From: Selaginella tamariscina
Lineage: Eukaryota > Streptophyta > Lycopodiopsida > Selaginellales > Selaginellaceae
Direction of reading: 5' to 3'
NCBI GenBank assembly: GCA_003024785.1
Contig: PUQB01000040.1
Coordinates: 831,495 to 895,494, forward strand
DNA length: 64,000 nucleotides
The first letter of the stretch is position 1. Every line of letters begins with the position of its first letter. Below are positions 58,986-64,000 of this stretch, piece by piece. A model generated the notes under the pieces. It saw only the letters and a program-made list of their open reading frames with translations, was not told where the DNA came from and ran no database searches. The position numbers were made by a program, and so were the translations under genes.

Positions 58986-61181
58986 GCATTTTGTGTATAA
59001 ATAGTAACTACCGTAAAATTAGCCAAGATTGACTTAGTGTACTAAACTGTACATGTGTATATATGCTTAAGCATATTCCATAGGCAGAAGACCGTCTATG
59101 GATATGAATTCTAATTCAATATATAATAGATGTGTAAGTATACACACACACACACATGTGTATATGTATGTGTTATATGTATATATTTGTGTGTACAGTA
59201 TATCAGGTATGTGTATATGTAATTCAAATATATAATATTAAAAATATATAATGTTAATTAATGGCTCTGGACCTTATTATGTATATACACATGCAGCATA
59301 TGTATGTGCCTGTGCGTGTTTTGACTTCTTACATGTGAGCCCGTATTTCTTAAGCCTTTCTATTAAACTCAAAACCAAGAAAGTGCTAACTAAATATACA
59401 TAATATCGTAGAAATTTAATATATACCAAATAATTAGTATTAATAAGACAATATTTTTATATCAATATTAATATAATCTATATTAATGATATAAAAACAA
59501 ATACATATATACGCACACGTACATAATTTAGTAGATGTCATATTAATATGAAAATAAATGCATTTCGTAAGCATATTCGAACTGGAGATCTTCAGTGACG
59601 ACACTACAACACCTTAACAATGTATTATACTCTATAAAATACTAATAATACTCTATGAAATAAATATATAATAATGTCCTTAAATTAATGAAAAACACAC
59701 AAACATAAAAATTATATGCCAATTGACATAATCTTTATATTTATTAAGTGTATTTTATGGATGTATAAAAACATTAATGCATGCACATAAATGACAAATA
59801 TGTATCTAAACAATATACACGTTATATAGTTATGCTTTTTGTTTATTCTATTTAAAATAATACAGAATTCCGTATGTTTCCTTTTACATTGAAGAAAAAT
59901 GTTATCCTACGTGCCGAAGGTGTTACATGGACATGTTCATGACATCAAAATTCTTTTATATGTATTTTGTAAATGCCAAGAATAATTAATTTTTAATAAA
60001 CATAATTAAATACATAAACTTGTATAATATGATATATAATTTATTAATATAAGTTCAACCGTCAGAATATGTATTTTTCATTACCACAGTAAAGCTATTT
60101 TTACATAAAAGAAGGAAAATATGTTTATTTAAAAATGTTTTATAACTTAATTTTTAAATACCCTTTAACCAATTAAAATGGACGTAAGTAAACTTATGTT
60201 ACAGTTTTGTGTGTGTCCATATATACATATGTATTTCTACATGCACGTGTTTATACTTGAATATATATAGAAGCTTTTAAAAGTTTGAAAAGTCATTTAA
60301 AAATAATGTGTATACAATCTTACACACACACAATGTTGTTGGGGATATGCACCGTCCCAATGTCAAGGACGATGTATAGCTTAAAAAAGTTACAAGTTCA
60401 AATAAGGTTATGCATCAAGGGACGATGACGTTTGAATTTCAAGTGGTAAAATGATGTACTTACAATAATTAGGAGGTGAATTCTAAATAATTAGTTTTAT
60501 TTATTCTTGTTTGAGAGTATAACAAACTTATAATTTAATGTGTTTTAAAATAAAGAACCCACAATATAATAGATATATATGTTAGTTAAGTGTGTAAAAA
60601 TATAACTACAATATAATCATAATTATTGTGTTATTTAACTTTTATATTATAATGTACATTTATATGATTTGTTCTAATAAGGTTGAATGTTTAATTTATA
60701 TATGGTTGAATGTGTATAATATATCCATATATGTGTGTGTTGATGTAAGCATGTATGTACACCTATGCTTTAAGGAAAGGGCATTAAAAAATTATTAAGT
60801 TTAATTTATAATGTAAATGCTTCGTCTAATAAATGAATAAATTATTTAACGTTGTTTTATTATTTCACCTAGTAAAACAATAACGTAATTCATTTGCCTG
60901 TTATTGATGCCACTTCAATATTATGCTTTGTAATATTGTATATATATATATGGATATGCGTATGGTGTAGTGGTATGTATGTATAATCATGACTGATTAT
61001 AATTAATGTGTGCATGTGTGTGTGTGTGATAACGTATCTAACATATAACAATATAGCCATATAAGTATAATCTGATGTTGTAGCTTATTTTTATATTCTT
61101 TTACAGTGTCCAATTCTATTAGTACCGGAGTAAACATATGGTATAGTTATTATGTATACAGTTTATATATAATAATGTAGC

Positions 61182-61229
<48 letters not shown>

Positions 61230-61429
61230 TTAATAACATACACATATATACCACTTATTCTGTCACTATCATTATCATCTTAAATTAAAAAATATCATAT
61301 CAAAAATAAGTAGCAAACCTACTTGTAACATATAATAATAATAATAATAATAATCTGTTTTATTATAGACATACATACATAAATATATACATATGTATGT
61401 ATGTATGTATTAAGGCTGAATCTTATATA
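57306..61429. other. Long AT-rich intergenic DNA
   Basis: I see no supported gene in about 4.1 kb. Microsatellites include CA/TA (58943-58986) and a pure AT run (61191-61226). One unit of the palindromic repeat family seen at 25.8-28 kb lies at about 60345-60440. Confidence 0.6.
60345..60440. repeat. Isolated unit of the palindromic repeat family
   Basis: 'atatgcaccgtccc', then 'caaggacgatgtatagc', then 'aaaagttacaagttcaa' follow the same order as units in the 25.84-28.0 kb array. Confidence 0.55.
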
Positions 61430-61474
61430 TTAAGTAATGGATAATGAAAGTCTCCAGTTTTTCGTCTTCATTTT

Positions 61475-61665
61475 TCTCAAGAAAACCTTGAACACCGCGT
61501 TTACTACCGCGATATCATCGTCCCGTCTGTGCGATTGCTTAAACCCCTTAACGAACTCAAGCCTCCTTAACCGCGGTACAAGCACCGTCGTTAAAACCTC
61601 ACTCTTCCTCATTACAACTTTGCGGTATCCGATAAAGAAATCCTTGGCTGGTAAGACACGTTTGA
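61475..61665 (-). CDS. XDH: Xanthine dehydrogenase exon (FAD-domain C-terminal part), fragment
   Basis: The minus strand reads RVLPAKDFFIGYRKVV, then LTTVLVPRLRRLEFVKGFKQSHRRDDDIAVVNAVFKVFL. The FKQ-x-HRRDDDIA block is characteristic of the FAD-binding domain of plant XDH, a purine-catabolism enzyme of about 1350 residues. An acceptor-like cttaccag precedes it near 61660. After VFL the natural continuation (EKNEDEKLET) lies in another frame, again one base away. No other XDH domain was found in the window, so this is an isolated or pseudogene exon, or one exon of a gene with very long introns. Confidence 0.7.
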
Positions 61666-61949
61666 CTCCAGTCGACTAGTCAACCACGCTCCACAGATAT
61701 CCATATAGGGTTCAAGTCAGATCCATATACATATACACATTACACACGCGTGTATATAAGCGTTATCATATTGGGGGATGCATGCAGCCACACACACAGA
61801 CGTGTGTTTATATGTGTATGTGGATATGTATATTGCATTCTCAAGCTATGTAAGCGAAAAGCTGGAAACTTACTGTTCAATCATTATAAAAATCTAATTT
61901 ATAAGTGTTTATATATATAAACACGTACACACACACACACAAGCGTACC

Positions 61950-62185
61950 CAAGTATTGGGGAAGCATGCAGCTCCTGCTCAGAATTGACTCTACCAATAT
62001 CTTCCATGTCTGAAAAGATATAAAGAACGCACGGCTCAAAATGGAATAAAAATGCTTTTTCTGCTCTATACCATCCGCATTGGGCACCAACTGGGAATAA
62101 CTGAAGAATCTTCACTTCGCTGGCTGTCCGAGGGTGTGAAACAAAACTTATATGGAATCCAATTATCTGAAATCCCTAACCTTAC
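61950..62185 (-). other. Possible exon of an unknown gene
   Basis: An open minus-strand frame of about 75 codons (from IIGFHISFVSHPRT to HASPILG) begins after an acceptor-like gatttcag and ends at a donor-like cttgg|gtacgc. Inside it another acceptor (ttatatcttttcag) precedes ATGGAAGAT. The composition is less biased than the surroundings. No family is recognised. It may belong to the XDH locus or be chance. Confidence 0.25.
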
Positions 62186-63335
62186 CGAGGCTATTTTAAG
62201 AATCTGATTAGTATATTCTTTATATCGAGTATATACTAGAATGTAAATGAGCTCTTTTTTGATTAAATTTACACACACACACTATCTATAAATAAATATA
62301 TACTACAAATTTTCTAAGCTCTTTCTTTATCAATTATTTATAGTCAAGATATAAATTTAATTATGTTGTTTTCTAAGTCTATCTGTACGTATACAGTAAA
62401 TGTCCAAAAACCATCTCTTTCTTTTCTTTTTGTATAATTTTTAATATTTATTTTTTATTATATGGTTGAGATTTATTCTAACAGCCTTTAAATAAGGGTT
62501 GTTTCGCACCAGCCCTTAACTTAAGTGGGCTTAAGTAAGGGAAAATGGATTCGTACATAATGATAAATGTTAAAAATTGAATATTGTATTATAATGATTA
62601 TAATACATATGTATATATAATAGTATATACATGTGATATGTACAGCTTAAAATTATAACGCTGTTTTATATCACGGCATTGACGCTGGACACAACAATTG
62701 TGGTGCACGTTTATTTTCCTTTCACTAACAAATTTGATAACGTAATGAAAATATAAGTTATAAAAGTTATTATTTTACTTTCATAACAAATTTGATAACA
62801 TAATGAAAACATTTATTCATGTACTACTACGTTGATGAATACCCGTAAAGAGTATGTGTATACGTGTGTGTTCGTGCATATATCCATGTGGGTGTGTGTC
62901 AATTGTAATACGCTCAGTATTTGCTTTCACACACACACACAGAGTGTTTATAAATAATGTGTATGCGCGTGTGAATGTATATCTCCAAGTGTAACACTTC
63001 ATTATGCTTGTTTTAGCTTCATATGCATTATATCATAATACACATACACACGCACACGCACACGCACATGTTGCTAGAATACATTAAAATTAATTAAATT
63101 GAATATTAGTCCACATGCACTGTGCACCCACGTGTTTTCTTTCCCGTGCACGTATTTAATTATGTTGTTTAAAAGTCAAAGATCCTATTTGTACGTCCAT
63201 CTTTTCCTCTTCTTTCTTTCTTTTTTTTAAATATAAAGAATTCTTTATATTTATAAATTATATTTATATTTATAATTCTTTATATTCTTTATGAATACTA
63301 AACTTACGATTCTTTTCCCTAGCAATTCACAATAA
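62186..63335. other. AT-rich intergenic DNA
   Basis: No gene is supported. TG/CA microsatellites occur (62923-62940, 63042-63068). Confidence 0.55.
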
Positions 63336-63486
63336 CGTCGATGTTAACGAGAAGAAATCCCTACTTGACCAAGAGGGGGGTTAGAATTTACTGAAGAGTG
63401 CAGGCTTCAACAAGAAAATGATGGCTAACGCTTTCAGCTCATGGAAGAAGAAACGAGGACTTGTATGAGCGCTATACAGACACATA

Positions 63487-63544
<58 letters not shown>

Positions 63545-63890
63545 CATGTATGTAAGATATAAATATGTAGAGTTACATATGTACGTATCTACATAGATTT
63601 ACAGTTCTATGCATATATACATTATAATTTTCACTTTTATATAAGCTGTATATATAAATATATGCTCAAACATATTTCTATATACTAAGTTTTCACCCAG
63701 TAAAGCTCGACATGCAACAAAGGTACATCAACAAATGCTCGAACTATTGACTCAGTCTCAACTTCATTCAACAACAACCAGTCGCAGTTGTTCGCAAAAA
63801 CGAAGGTTCACAGACACAGCTCCACAGCCAGTTTATAGAGACCGAGCTGCAAAACGGAATTTTATTTATATACTAATTGATTTGTATGGT
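63327..63890 (+). other. Possible 3' exons of a gene running off the window
   Basis: Two stretches with splice-like borders stand out from microsatellite DNA: about 63327-63459 (KSAGFNKKMMANAFSSWKKKRG in one frame, with a TAG before it) and 63703-63890 (KARHATKVHQQMLELLTQSQ, then PQPVYRDRAAKRNF). The YRDRAA piece resembles the end of some RNA-binding proteins of the RBM5/SUA type, but this is only a hint. Frames between the two do not join cleanly. A pure AT run (63490-63542) lies between them. Confidence 0.3.
63490..63542. repeat. (AT)n microsatellite
   Basis: An uninterrupted AT dinucleotide run of about 53 bases. Confidence 0.95.
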
Positions 63891-64000
63891 TTACAACTGA
63901 AGCTATATAATAAAGAATTACCATGCAGCAGTTTTTATATTGTGTGTGGTGTGTGTGACGGGTCAAGGGTCTGCGGCACTAAGTCTTGTGGTTTGTGTGT

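Noticed and set aside
1..64000. tRNA or rRNA genes
   Set aside because: I found no convincing cloverleaf or rRNA-like sequence; the only tRNA-related signal is the primer-binding site after the copia 5' LTR.

Overview
The window is nuclear DNA of a land plant. Genes have many short GT-AG introns, there is a legume-lectin receptor kinase, an SPX-MFS (PHT5) vacuolar phosphate transporter and an FPF1-like gene, and long AT-rich, microsatellite-packed intergenic DNA is filled with nested LTR retrotransposons. I cannot name the species. The Ty3/gypsy element is a chromodomain-bearing chromovirus, and the HMG-box protein looks like a single-box NHP6/HMGB type; neither settles the lineage.

Layout. 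1-8.0 kb: a nest in which a solo-LTR-like family (called LTR-S here) lies beside a decayed gypsy RT, and a full-length decayed chromovirus (2182-7833) sits inside a second LTR-S copy. 8.5-19.7 kb: a compact gene island holding a lectin receptor kinase (-), TSPO (-), a circularly permuted MTG1/SIN2-type GTPase (+), an HMG-box protein (-) and PHT5 (+). TSPO/GTPase and HMG/PHT5 are head-to-head pairs; GTPase and HMG are tail-to-tail. 20.5-34 kb: decayed gypsy sequence, an array of palindromic repeats (25.8-28 kb) and two more LTR-S copies. 34.0-34.8 kb: exons of an unrecognised acidic protein. 39.5 kb: an intact intronless FPF1-like gene. 42.6-45.6 kb: the complete 11-exon splicing factor PRP31 (-). 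46.6-54.6 kb: a Ty1/copia element whose RT is split by a solo LTR, itself split by an inverted second copy; both insertions keep perfect 5-bp target duplications. 54.6-57.3 kb: a GC-richer intronless block joining a broken PP2C to a broken P-loop NTPase. 57.4-64 kb: AT-rich DNA with a xanthine dehydrogenase exon and two possible exon clusters.

The genes are ordinary housekeeping or signalling genes, not a pathway: phosphate storage, organelle ribosome assembly, splicing, chromatin, tetrapyrrole/stress (TSPO) and receptor signalling. AAACCCTAA-type telo-boxes lie just upstream of the GTPase and PRP31 and in the HMG/PHT5 shared promoter.

The strongest cross-gene observation is that the multi-exon genes (TSPO, GTPase, HMG, PHT5, PRP31, and the XDH exon) read cleanly through family-conserved motifs and correct splice phases only if one base is added or removed at short homopolymers, about a dozen times. 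Splice sites and protein similarity are otherwise intact. This looks like long-read consensus error more than gene death. Two genes (lectin kinase, FPF1) are unaffected. Gene models below are given with these breaks stated.
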